Shown piece after piece: positions 56,053 through 64,000 of a stretch of DNA of 64,000 bases. Source of the DNA: Streptomyces sp. SLBN-31. GTDB lineage: Bacteria; Actinomycetota; Actinomycetes; Streptomycetales; Streptomycetaceae. Made by a program: the position numbers and the translations under genes. Numbering within the stretch: the stretch's first letter is position 1; the number at the start of each line of letters is the position of its first letter. The stretch spans positions 2,852,001 to 2,916,000 of the forward strand of contig NZ_VFNC01000002.1 of the NCBI RefSeq assembly GCF_006715395.1, written 5' to 3'. The notes under the pieces were generated by a model that was not told the DNA's origin, ran no database searches, and worked only from the letters and a program-made list of their open reading frames with translations.

Positions 56053-57689
56053 TCAGCCGTATTCCTGTGGACCGAGCGGCGGTGGCTCCCGCCACCAGGA
56101 CGCATGCTCGGCCGCGTGTCCCGAGTGGTGTTGGACACGCTGGTCGCCCGCTTTCTCTCCACGTCCCGGCGACACGGATCGGGTCCGTGGTCCGGCGGCA
56201 CGGGGGCGGGGTCCCTCACGCCCCCGGGCCTCCGGTTCGGCCTGGACGGTCCGATGCCCCGCACGATCTCTCCGGTCGTGCGGGGGCGGTGCCGTCCGTC
56301 GCCGGATCGGATGCCCGAGAGCGCGCCGTCCGGTCGCCACGGCGGCCGCGTCGTGGCGAGTGGTCCTGCGGGTGGGGGTCGTCAGCGGCCGCTGCCAGTG
56401 CCGGGCACCCCAGCGGGAGGTGTAGGCCGGATCCACCGCGACGACCGTGATGCCCTGCTCGGCGGCCATCGACACCGGTCGGGCCCTGAGCCTGGCCGTG
56501 GGAAAGCGGGAGACGACCCGGCGGAAGGACGTGTTGCGGCCGAAGCTTTCCCGCGTCCTGCTGTCGGTGAAGTCGAGGTCCTCGATCGCCACCGCACGGA
56601 CGCCCGTGCGTCGTGCGTGGTGGAGGAGGCGGGTCAACGCGTGCCGGATCTGCGCGTCCCGATGCGACGCGCTGCCCGAGAGGTCGTAGGAGAACCGCTT
56701 CGGCTCGCCGACGGGGTTGCCATGTGCGTCGAGGCGCCAGGCGGCGAGATGGTCGTCGTTCATGTCGAGCGCGACCAGGCCACCGGCGACCGCCACCGCC
56801 GTCGGGAGGACGGGAAGGGCCAGGCGCTGCCAGGAAGCGGTCAGGTACCAGCGGCCGCGCCGGGCGTCGAAGTGGATGCGATAGGCCACCGCCCGGTTCG
56901 CGGCGACCCGGTCCTGCCACTCGGCGTGCCGGTGAGCGAAGACGACCTTCGCTTCGAGGACGTACCGGCAATGAGGGGCGTTCGAGAGATGCGACAGGGC
57001 AGCCGGAAGCCTGATGGAGAGCTGCCCCGCGTCGCTCACGCGGATCGTCTCGTTGCCGTACCGCTTACCGGTCTCGCCGTCGGCCGCCAGGAACGCCCGG
57101 GCGGCCCGCCAGCGCTCTCGCCATGCCTCATGGCTCAGCGCGACCTCCTTCAGGTGGTGCCGCTGGTGGGCGAGTCGCTTGCCCCCGCGCACGACATGGA
57201 CGCGCCCCGCCGTCCAGTCGCGCTCGAGGGAGGCCACTCGGCCTTCGAGGGCGTGAAAGCGTCGCGATTTGGCGTGCCACTCCGAGCGGGTGGCGCAGCC
57301 ACGCACCAGCCCGTGCCGCCGGTCTGCCTTCGCGCCGACCGGTCGGGCGAGCCTGGCCTGGAGGCGCGTGATCTCTCGGCGCAACCACGCCAGCTCCGCC
57401 GCCTGACCGCGTCTGGCCAGCGCCCATTGGTCGTTCGTCGCCTTCCCGCCCACCGCGCCGACGAAGCCCCCGACAGTTCGCGCTTGCGGGCGGCCCAGGA
57501 TGCGGCATCGGAGTCCGGGCCCTGCCGGCAGCGCGCCGAGAGGTCTCTCGAAGCGAGGGAACCCAGCAGCACACCCACCTCTGCCAGCACCGTCGCATCG
57601 GAGGACGACAATCTCAGCCGGGTCCGGACGGCCGTCCCCGCAGGACCGGGGACCACGTACGGCGGTGTCGGCTTCCGCAGTCCGCGCAT
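56053..57689 (-). pseudogene. TnpB-like RuvC nuclease (IS200/IS605 OrfB type), frameshifted
   Basis: The start at 57689 has GGGAGGTC upstream. The first ~80 residues (VRTRLRLSSSDATVLAEVGVLLGSLASRDLSARCRQG...) are in one frame and the remainder (KATNDQWALARRGQAAELAWLRREITRLQARLARP onward) in another, so a shift near 57445 (GGGCGGGAAGG) interrupts the gene. RuvC motifs are visible: ALDMNDDHLAAW, AIEDLDF and RHDAAAVATGRRALG. The CxxC zinc finger usual between the last two is absent. No TnpA or clear element ends were found. It ends 67 bp before the tRNA. Function if intact: RNA-guided nuclease-like. Confidence 0.8.
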
Positions 57690-57894
57690 GACCTCCCGAT
57701 CGCCCCGAAGATTCCTTCTCCATCCCAACGACCCGCCGTCGAAAGGGTCACCCGTTCGGAGCAGGAACCCGCATCCGCACACCGACCCGGGGGTTATCCC
57801 CACCCCCGATCCGCCGGTGGTCCGGATCCCGTTCGGGGGGCGGGGTGTCTAGCGTCGGAGGGGCTTCGTAGGTCTGGTTCAGGGGGGACTCGTC
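57690..57894. other. Promoter gap between the TnpB-like pseudogene and the DUF4097-like lipoprotein
   Basis: About 200 bp with no gene. It must hold the promoters for both divergent neighbours; I see no clear consensus or repeat in it. Confidence 0.5.
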
Positions 57895-58665
57895 ATGGTC
57901 GGTCGTAGTAATGGTGCCCGGTTGGCGCTCGCCGTCGTCGCTGTCGTGCTGGTCGGTGGGGCCACCGCCTGTGGCGCGTCCGCGGGGGACGACAAGGATC
58001 CGGATCACCGGACGTTCGCACTGCAGGGGCGGACACTGACCGTGGACTCCGACGACTCGGCGCTGGAGATCGTCGCAGGGGACGGGAACACGGCGGGGAA
58101 GGTGGCGGTGACCCGGTGGTTCCAGGGGAAGGTCGCCATCGGCAGCGACCCTAAGGTGACGTGGTCGATGCGCGGTGACCGGCTGGTGCTGCGGGTGAAG
58201 TGCTCGGGGGTCGTCGCGGACTGTTCGGCCAGGCACCGGATCGAGGTGCCGCGCGGGGTCGCGGTGAAGGTCCGGGACGGGGACGGCAGCGTGCGCGCGC
58301 GTGGCTTCAGGGACGCGCTGAGCATCAGTACCGGCGACGGCTCCGTGCGGATCGGCGACTGCACCGGTCCGCTGGAGGTGCACACCGGTGACGGGTCCGT
58401 GCGCGCCGAGGTCGACTCACGCACGGTCCGGGCGGAGACCGGCGACGGGTCGGTGCACCTGGAGCTGGGTGTCGTACCGGACCTCGTGGACTCGCGCAGC
58501 GGCGACGGGTCCGTGACGATCGCGCTGCCGAGGTCCGCGTACCGGGTGGCGGCGCGGACGGGCGACGGTTCGGTGCATGTGTCCGTTCCCCGTGACGATT
58601 CCAGCTCGCATGTCGTCAGGGCCCGTTCCGACGACGGTGAAGTCACGCTGCGCACGGCGAACTGA
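57895..58665 (+). CDS. DUF4097-like beta-repeat lipoprotein
   Basis: 256 residues. A lipoprotein signal (VLVGGATAC, Cys26) is followed by repeated beta strands with the unit GDGSVxxx (KVRDGDGSVRARG, STGDGSVRIGD, HTGDGSVRAEV, ETGDGSVHLEL, RSGDGSVTIAL, RTGDGSVHVSV), the DUF4097 beta-solenoid-like pattern. It should be an extracellular, membrane-tethered shield or adhesin-like protein. Role unknown. Confidence 0.9.
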   Translation: MVGRSNGARLALAVVAVVLVGGATACGASAGDDKDPDHRTFALQGRTLTVDSDDSALEIVAGDGNTAGKVAVTRWFQGKVAIGSDPKVTWSMRGDRLVLRVKCSGVVADCSARHRIEVPRGVAVKVRDGDGSVRARGFRDALSISTGDGSVRIGDCTGPLEVHTGDGSVRAEVDSRTVRAETGDGSVHLELGVVPDLVDSRSGDGSVTIALPRSAYRVAARTGDGSVHVSVPRDDSSSHVVRARSDDGEVTLRTAN

Positions 58666-58746
58666 CCGGCCCGTGTGTTCGTCCTCTACGGGTGGGAGAA
58701 TGAGATCGGGCACCCGCCAGGACGGATGACAGCACGGGAGAGGGAT

Positions 58747-60126
58747 GTGACGGCGACACCTTCGCAGCCGTACTCGCCGTCGGTGCCGCGCGCACACCGC
58801 CACCGCCACGCGCTCGCGGACACCCTCACACTGCTCGCCCTGCCGCTGGTGGCCGCGCTCGCGCTGCCGGCCGCGTTCGCCGGCGGTGGCACCCGGCGCT
58901 GGTTCGGCGGGCGGGCCGAGGCGCAGCGGGCGGAGGCGCAGGCCGCCAAGGACGCCGCGGCGGCCGCGTTCTACGAGCTGGACACCGCCCAGCGGGATCT
59001 GCGGATCTCGATCGAGACGATCACGGCGGTGGACTCCACTCCGGCCGCGCGCCGGGCCGTGTCCGACTTCGAGGCGCTGGGCCGCCGTATCGACGAGGCG
59101 AGCCAGCGGTACATCGGCGCGGTCGACGCCCATGATCTGGACCATGACGACCTGGAGGCGTCGGTCGCGGCGCAGGCGCGTACCGAGCTGACGCGGGCGA
59201 AGGACGAGCTGGCGAACGTCAAGCGGGAGCTGGACCGTTTCGCCGAGGGTCTCGGGCCGTTGCTGGGGAAGGCGGAGACGCAGCTGGCGCGGCTGGCCCC
59301 GGCGGTGGAGCGGGCCCGTCAGGGCTTGCTGGCCGCTTCCAACGCGCTTGACTCGGTGCGGGGTTCGGGGCTGAAGGCGGACGATCTCGCCGCCCGGCTC
59401 GCGGCCCTCGCCCCGGAGCTGACCAAGCTCAACCAGGGTGCGGGGCAGCACGGGCTGCCGCAGACGCTGGAGCGGGCGGAGCGGGTGGCGCGGGAGGCCG
59501 AGGCGATCCGGGTGGAGGCCGAGCGGCTGCCGGAGAAGGCGGCCGAGATCGACCACCGGCTGGTTTCCCTGCGTACCCGCGCGGAGGCGCTGACGACCCG
59601 GGCCGGGCAGGTCGAGCCGGTCCTGAGCGAGCTGCGGCGGCGTTTCTCGGCGGCCTGCTGGCAGGACCTGCAGCAGGTGCCCGAGCACGCGGTGGAGAAC
59701 GTCCGGCAGGCGGAGACGAAGCTCAAGGAGGCGCAGGCGGCCCGTGACGCCCAGCGCTGGCCGGACGCGACGGCGCTGCTGTCGACGGTGCGGGCGCTGC
59801 TGAACACGACGGACGAGTCGGTGTCGGCGGCGCGGGACCGGCTGCAGCGGTTGAACGCCGTGCAGAAGGATCCGCAGCAGGAGGTCGAGCGGACGCGGTT
59901 CGCGATCCGGGACGCGCAGCGGCTGGCGATGTCGGGGCGGTCGACGCCCGATCCGCGGCACGCGCGGCCGTTGGACGACTCGGTCGCGCGCCTGGACCGG
60001 GCGATCGCCTCGCTGCAGGGCCGCCATCCCGACTACTGGCACTTCCTCACGGAGACGGAAGCGGTGCGCCGGACGGTGGCGGGGGTGGTCGCGCAGATCC
60101 GCGAGGAACGCGGCACCGCGCCTTAG
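58747..60126 (+). CDS. Membrane-anchored coiled-coil protein
   Basis: About 459 residues. One TM helix near the N-terminus (LTLLALPLVAALALPAAFAGG) precedes a long, almost entirely helical coiled-coil body rich in Ala, Arg, Glu and Leu (KDELANVKRELDRFAEGL, TLERAERVAREAEAIRVEAERLPEKAAEI). I prefer the GTG at 58747 (GGGAGAGG upstream); 58726 is an ATG alternative. No family recognised; likely a scaffold or envelope spacer. Confidence 0.82.
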   Translation: MTATPSQPYSPSVPRAHRHRHALADTLTLLALPLVAALALPAAFAGGGTRRWFGGRAEAQRAEAQAAKDAAAAAFYELDTAQRDLRISIETITAVDSTPAARRAVSDFEALGRRIDEASQRYIGAVDAHDLDHDDLEASVAAQARTELTRAKDELANVKRELDRFAEGLGPLLGKAETQLARLAPAVERARQGLLAASNALDSVRGSGLKADDLAARLAALAPELTKLNQGAGQHGLPQTLERAERVAREAEAIRVEAERLPEKAAEIDHRLVSLRTRAEALTTRAGQVEPVLSELRRRFSAACWQDLQQVPEHAVENVRQAETKLKEAQAARDAQRWPDATALLSTVRALLNTTDESVSAARDRLQRLNAVQKDPQQEVERTRFAIRDAQRLAMSGRSTPDPRHARPLDDSVARLDRAIASLQGRHPDYWHFLTETEAVRRTVAGVVAQIREERGTAP

Positions 60127-60223
60127 CCCCTGGCTGCGCTGGGCGTAGTGGGTGAACCAGGACCATTCGTCGACGCCGATCCGGGTGTCGGAGTCGCTCG
60201 ACGTTCGGGGGTGGCTGTTTGCG

Positions 60224-61516
60224 CTACTTCACGACCGTCGACCAGTCGGGCGACTGTGCGGGGTCCAGGCCGCGCAGGCGTGCGAGGGTCTCCGGCTTCT
60301 GCACGTCCAGCCAGTCGGCCAGTTCCTTGAAGGAGACGCACTTGACGCCCTTCTTCGTGCAGACGTTCTTGATGACCTGGTCGACGGCCTTCATGTATAT
60401 GCCGCCGTTCCAGTCCTCGAAGTGGTTGCCGATGAACAGCGGGGCGCGGCTGCCGTAGTAGACGCGGTTGAAGCCGTCCATGTAGGAGGCGACGGTCTGC
60501 TGCTCCCACGCGGGGTAGTCGGCGGGGTCGCCGTCGGTCTCGCCGCCCGACTGGTTGTAGAGGAAGTTGAAGTCCATGGACAGGCCCTGGTAGTCGGCGC
60601 CCTGGTACGGCAGGAGCTGGAGGGGGAAGTCCCAGATGCCGCTCTTCTTCTCGGGCCATATCTGGAAGCCGCCGGGCGAGGAGGCGTCGTAGCGGTAGCC
60701 GTAGTCCTTGATGACCTTCAGGAGGTTCTTCTGGCCCTCCAGGCAGGGGGCGCGGCCGCCGACGACCTCCTTCTTGAAGTCGAAGGGCAGGGCGGGGATG
60801 TCCTTGAAGCCGGTGTTGGTCTTCCAGTGCTCCACGAGCGAGTAGAACTGGTCGATCTCCTGCTTCCACTCGTCGGTGGTCCAGTACTTGCCGCTGGTCT
60901 TGCTGTCGCAGAAGTGGCCGTTGAAGTGGGTGCCGATCTCGTTGCCCTCGTTGTAGGCGAGGCGGAGCTGCTCCAGGGTGGTGCGGACGTGTTCGTCGGT
61001 GGGGTAGTCGATGGCCGCGGCGCCGGCCTTGTGCAGCGGGGGCTCGTAGAGGGTCTTCTTCTCCTTGGGCAGCAGGTAGATGCCGGTGAGGAAGAAGGTC
61101 ATCTGGGCGTCGTACTGCTTCGCCAGCTCGCGGTAGTGGGAGAAGAGGTGGTCGCTGCCCTCCAGGGCGCCGTCCCAGGAGAAGACGACGAACTGGGGCG
61201 GCTTCTCCCCCGGCTTGAGCGGCACGGGCTTCAGCTGGCCGCTCTGCGGGCCCGTGTAGGAGGTGGAGCCGTCGCCGAGGATCTTCGTCTTCCCGTCCCA
61301 GGAGGGTTCGGACTTCGGCTTGGCCTTCGCGGAGCGCTGTGAGGAGGCGGCGGGCTGGGGATGGTCCTGGCGGGTGAGGGCCAGGGCGCCCGCGACCAGG
61401 GAGGCCACGACGAGGAAGGCGGCGAGGGTGAGGACCTCGGGGCGGGCGGGGCGGCGCGGGGCGCGCTCCTTGCGTCGGCGGCCCTTGGCTTTTGCTCCTG
61501 GCACGGTGCGGCTCAT
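60224..61516 (-). CDS. Membrane-anchored polysaccharide deacetylase-like protein
   Basis: 430 residues: N-terminal TM helix (LTLAAFLVVASLVAGALAL), then a NodB-type domain with FVVFSWDGALEGSD (catalytic Asp), IGTHFNGHFCD (metal His pair), and PAWEQQTVASYMDGFNRVYYGSRAPLFIGNHFEDWNGGIYMKAVDQVI. It is longer than typical NodB enzymes and the first motif is degenerate (TFDDG replaced by SWDGA), so activity is uncertain. It follows the PBP gene by 48 bp and should be co-transcribed with it. Confidence 0.88.
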   Translation of the reverse strand: MSRTVPGAKAKGRRRKERAPRRPARPEVLTLAAFLVVASLVAGALALTRQDHPQPAASSQRSAKAKPKSEPSWDGKTKILGDGSTSYTGPQSGQLKPVPLKPGEKPPQFVVFSWDGALEGSDHLFSHYRELAKQYDAQMTFFLTGIYLLPKEKKTLYEPPLHKAGAAAIDYPTDEHVRTTLEQLRLAYNEGNEIGTHFNGHFCDSKTSGKYWTTDEWKQEIDQFYSLVEHWKTNTGFKDIPALPFDFKKEVVGGRAPCLEGQKNLLKVIKDYGYRYDASSPGGFQIWPEKKSGIWDFPLQLLPYQGADYQGLSMDFNFLYNQSGGETDGDPADYPAWEQQTVASYMDGFNRVYYGSRAPLFIGNHFEDWNGGIYMKAVDQVIKNVCTKKGVKCVSFKELADWLDVQKPETLARLRGLDPAQSPDWSTVVK

Positions 61517-61564
61517 GCGGTGCTCATTCTGCGAGGGAGTGGGGGGCGATACGGGCTTCGGTGA

Positions 61565-63628
61565 TCAGTCGAAGCCCATGGCGCCCGACCACACGGCGTA
61601 GGGGACGCTGCCGGTGGGTGTGCCGGCGATGCCCTTGAGCGGGAGCGGCTCCAGGGACTTGGTGAGGTCCATGCGGTAGACGACGACGGCGGTGGACAGT
61701 GTGTCGGTGTTGCCTGTGTACCAGGCGGCCTTGTCGTCGGAGGCGATTCCGGTCATCCCGCCCGCCCGCACCGCGGGGACGGTGGGGTGGGCGCGGAGCA
61801 GGGAGCTGGTCAGTCCCGCGGAGACGTCCTTGGCGACCTGGGCGTCGATGGCGCGGTGGGCGGTGGGTGTGGCCAGGGGGACCTTGGCGCCGTTCTTGGT
61901 GATGCGGCGTACCGAGTACGGCTCGGTGTGCATGCCGTTGGCGGCGAAGGTGGCGTATCCGCTGGCCATCCGGATGGCGCTGGGCGTGGAGCTGCCGGTG
62001 GCCAGGGCGGGCACCTGGGCGCCGAGGCTGGAGGAGAGCAGTCCGGCAGCCACGGCGGTCTGGCGCACCCTGTCCAGGCCGGTGTCCATGCCTAGTTGCA
62101 TGAACGGCCCGTTCACGCCCTGGGCGAGTGCGTTGCCCAGGGAGATCTGGCCGTAGGACTTGCCGTCGTCGTTGTGGGCGAGGACCCGTTTGCCGCTTCG
62201 GTCCCAGTACGGTCCCTCGGGTGTGGTGACGACGGTCCCGTCGTCGCCGTCGTAGACGGTCTCCGGGGTGACGGTGGTGTTGGGTCCGGTGCGGGTCTTG
62301 CGGATGCCGTGTTCCAGGCCGGCCGCGTAGACGAAGGGCACGAAGGCCGAGCCGGCGGGGACGGTGGTGGCGTTGGACTCGTTGTAGCCCTGCGTACGGT
62401 GGTCGGGGCCGCCGTAGACGGCGAGGATCCGTCCGTCGGTGGCGACGGAGGCGGCGCCGTAGTGGACGGTCTTCGCGGCCTTGGGGTCGTTCTTCTTGGC
62501 CTGCTTGCGGGCCTTGGTGACAGCGTCGGTGAGCCGGGTCTCCCGCTTGCGGTCGAAGGTGGTGTAGATCTGGTAGCCGCCGAGGTCGAACTGCTTGTCG
62601 GAGATGTTCGCGGACTTCTTGGCGTACTGCTGGGCGAGTTCGACCAGGTAGTCGCTCTGCTTGCCGGTGTCGTAGACGCGGGCGGTCTTGCGGGGTTCGG
62701 GGAACGTCTTGTACTTGGCGCGCTCGGCCGGGGTCAGCTTGCCGATCTTGACCATGCGGTCGAGGGTCCACGACCAGCGCTCCACGGCCCGCTGGTGGTT
62801 GGCGGCGGAGAGGGTGGGGTCGTAGAGGCCGGCGCCCTTGAGCAGCGAGGCGAGGAACGCGCCCTGGCTGGCGTTGAGGTGGGAGACGTCCGTGCCGTAG
62901 TACGCCTGGGCGGCGCGCTGGATGCCGTAGGTGCCGCGGCCGAACCAGCTGGTGTTGAGGTAGCCCTCGAGGATCTGGTCCTTGCTCATGCGGTTGTCGA
63001 GCTTGAGGGCGATCATCGCCTCGGTGAACTTGCGGCTGACGGTCTGGTTCTGCGTCAGGTACACGTTCTTGACGTACTGCTGGGTGATGGTGGAGCCGCC
63101 CTCGGTGTCGCCCTGGCCGATCGTGCGGTAGAGCGCGCGGGTGATGCCCTTGAAGGAGATGCCGGGGTCGGAGTAGAAGCTCTCGTTCTCGGCGGCGAGC
63201 ACGGCCCAGCGGACGTCCTCGGGTATCTCCTTCAGCGGCATGGCCTGCCGCTGCACCCAGCCGGTACGGGCCATGGGGGTGCCGTCGGACCAGTAGAAGA
63301 CGTTGTCCTGCTGGGTGGCGTAGGAGTTGAGGTTCTTGGGTATGTCCGTGGCGGCGTAGGCGACGACCAGGAACAGGCCGGTCAGGCCGATGGCTCCGAG
63401 GAAGCCGCCGAGCCACTGGCGCCAGGAGGGCAGCCAGCGCTGCCAGCCCATGCGGCCGGGGCGGGGGTAGGCGGGGCGCAGGCGGCGCAGGAACGGGAGG
63501 GCCGGCTGGAGGCGTTCGCGCAGTACCGTCCGGGCAGACGTCCAGGCAGAGGTTTTGGGCGCGGCGCGGCGGCGGCGCGGCCGACGGTGGTCACCCGGCC
63601 GGCCATTGCTCTGCGCTGTCCCGGTCAC
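61565..63628 (-). CDS. Class A penicillin-binding protein with degenerate transpeptidase motifs
   Basis: 687 residues: basic cytoplasmic tail, TM helix (about 75-93), GT51 glycosyltransferase with AENESFYSDPGISFKG (Glu147) and GGSTITQQYVKN (177-188), then a transpeptidase domain. The catalytic SxxK is SAFV (427-430, Lys replaced by Val) and the KTG box is GMTG (624-627, Lys replaced by Met), so cross-linking and penicillin acylation should be lost while glycan polymerisation could remain. Downstream is the deacetylase gene. Confidence 0.9.
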   Translation of the reverse strand: MTGTAQSNGRPGDHRRPRRRRAAPKTSAWTSARTVLRERLQPALPFLRRLRPAYPRPGRMGWQRWLPSWRQWLGGFLGAIGLTGLFLVVAYAATDIPKNLNSYATQQDNVFYWSDGTPMARTGWVQRQAMPLKEIPEDVRWAVLAAENESFYSDPGISFKGITRALYRTIGQGDTEGGSTITQQYVKNVYLTQNQTVSRKFTEAMIALKLDNRMSKDQILEGYLNTSWFGRGTYGIQRAAQAYYGTDVSHLNASQGAFLASLLKGAGLYDPTLSAANHQRAVERWSWTLDRMVKIGKLTPAERAKYKTFPEPRKTARVYDTGKQSDYLVELAQQYAKKSANISDKQFDLGGYQIYTTFDRKRETRLTDAVTKARKQAKKNDPKAAKTVHYGAASVATDGRILAVYGGPDHRTQGYNESNATTVPAGSAFVPFVYAAGLEHGIRKTRTGPNTTVTPETVYDGDDGTVVTTPEGPYWDRSGKRVLAHNDDGKSYGQISLGNALAQGVNGPFMQLGMDTGLDRVRQTAVAAGLLSSSLGAQVPALATGSSTPSAIRMASGYATFAANGMHTEPYSVRRITKNGAKVPLATPTAHRAIDAQVAKDVSAGLTSSLLRAHPTVPAVRAGGMTGIASDDKAAWYTGNTDTLSTAVVVYRMDLTKSLEPLPLKGIAGTPTGSVPYAVWSGAMGFD

Positions 63629-63768
63629 GGACGAAAAATATCAATGATCTTCGCATCTTCTCCACATGCGATTGTGTTAAGAACGGGCACATATCGACCA
63701 CAGTGGCACATGGTGGACTTGAGAGTTGAGTCACACCCGGGATATGGAACCACCGCTAACCTCTTCCT

Positions 63769-63987
63769 ATGCCTCGCTATGAATACCGCTGCCGCACCTG
63801 CGGCGACACCTTCGAAGTCAGCCGGCCGATGGTCCGCTCCTCCGACCCCGCCGCCTGTCCCGCGGGTCACGAGGACACGGTGAAGCTCCTGTCGACCGTG
63901 GCCGTGGGCGGGACCGCGTCGGCGCCGGCGTCCAGGGGCGGCGGGGGCGGGGGCGGCGGATGCTGCGGCGGAGGGTGCTGCGGCTAG
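63769..63987 (+). CDS. FmdB-type zinc ribbon protein
   Basis: 72 residues: MPRYEYRCRTCGDTFEVSRPM ... CPAGH is the FmdB/CxxC regulatory zinc ribbon. The C-terminus is a Gly run with paired cysteines (GGGGCCGGGCCG). A TAACCT -10 box ends six bases before the ATG, without a Shine-Dalgarno, so the mRNA is probably leaderless. Confidence 0.9.
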   Translation: MPRYEYRCRTCGDTFEVSRPMVRSSDPAACPAGHEDTVKLLSTVAVGGTASAPASRGGGGGGGGCCGGGCCG

Positions 63988-64000
63988 CCGTCCCGAGGGC

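Overview
The window reads as chromosomal DNA of a Streptomyces or close relative. It has very high GC, strong G/C bias at third codon positions, many GTG/TTG starts, 4-bp ATGA/GTGA overlaps, SigE-type ECF sigma factors, F420-type luciferase-like oxidoreductases, and almost no mobile DNA except one decayed TnpB-like gene next to a tRNA-Val.

Layout. 1-4.8 kb: end of a LuxR-type response regulator; an ECF sigma factor with its membrane partner, preceded by seven 13-bp tandem repeats; a DHA2 efflux pump; a lipid-transfer-type thiolase. 4.9-12.3 kb: another MFS pump, a methyltransferase, a peptidoglycan amidase, a lower-GC patch with a small secreted protein and two long hairpins, an F420-type oxidoreductase and small proteins. 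12.4-16.4 kb: a coupled glycosyltransferase / methyltransferase / prenyltransferase-fold operon divergent from a KstR-like TetR regulator. 16.4-19.1 kb: an MmyB-type XRE regulator with its probable targets, then a 174-bp tandem duplication made from the tails of two convergent genes. 19.1-23.7 kb: TPR protein, ferredoxin, aldehyde dehydrogenase, metallo-hydrolase and a SnoaL-RidA fusion. 23.8-29.8 kb: a cobalamin-riboswitch-led ECF transport operon with a secreted protein of transcobalamin-like fold. 30-34 kb: mixed genes. 33.5-36.1 kb: divergent fadA5-like thiolase and CYP125-like P450. 36.2-48.9 kb: GT87/PAP2 enzyme, MHS permease, FHA protein, two related helical-domain proteins, MFS-wHTH fusion, HAD phosphatase. 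49-56 kb: a broken and internally inverted GDT1 gene, secreted HNH nuclease, alkaline phosphatase D, DoxX, a DedA-like membrane protein, ketopantoate reductase, AhpD-like protein, tRNA-Val. 56-64 kb: TnpB-like pseudogene, adhesin-like lipoprotein, coiled-coil protein, polysaccharide deacetylase, a penicillin-binding protein whose transpeptidase motifs are broken, and an FmdB zinc ribbon.

The strongest system-level signal is a dispersed KstR-type regulon. A KstR-like repressor, a CYP125-like steroid 26-monooxygenase, a FadA5-like steroid thiolase, a lipid-transfer thiolase, and an aldehyde dehydrogenase with its 3Fe-4S ferredoxin all sit next to 14-bp sites matching TnnAACnnGTTnnA (two exact, two with the same single change). 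This suggests a sterol side-chain oxidation module spread over about 30 kb. A second compact circuit is the MmyB-type regulator with two copies of an ATTCCCCG..GGGAAT operator.
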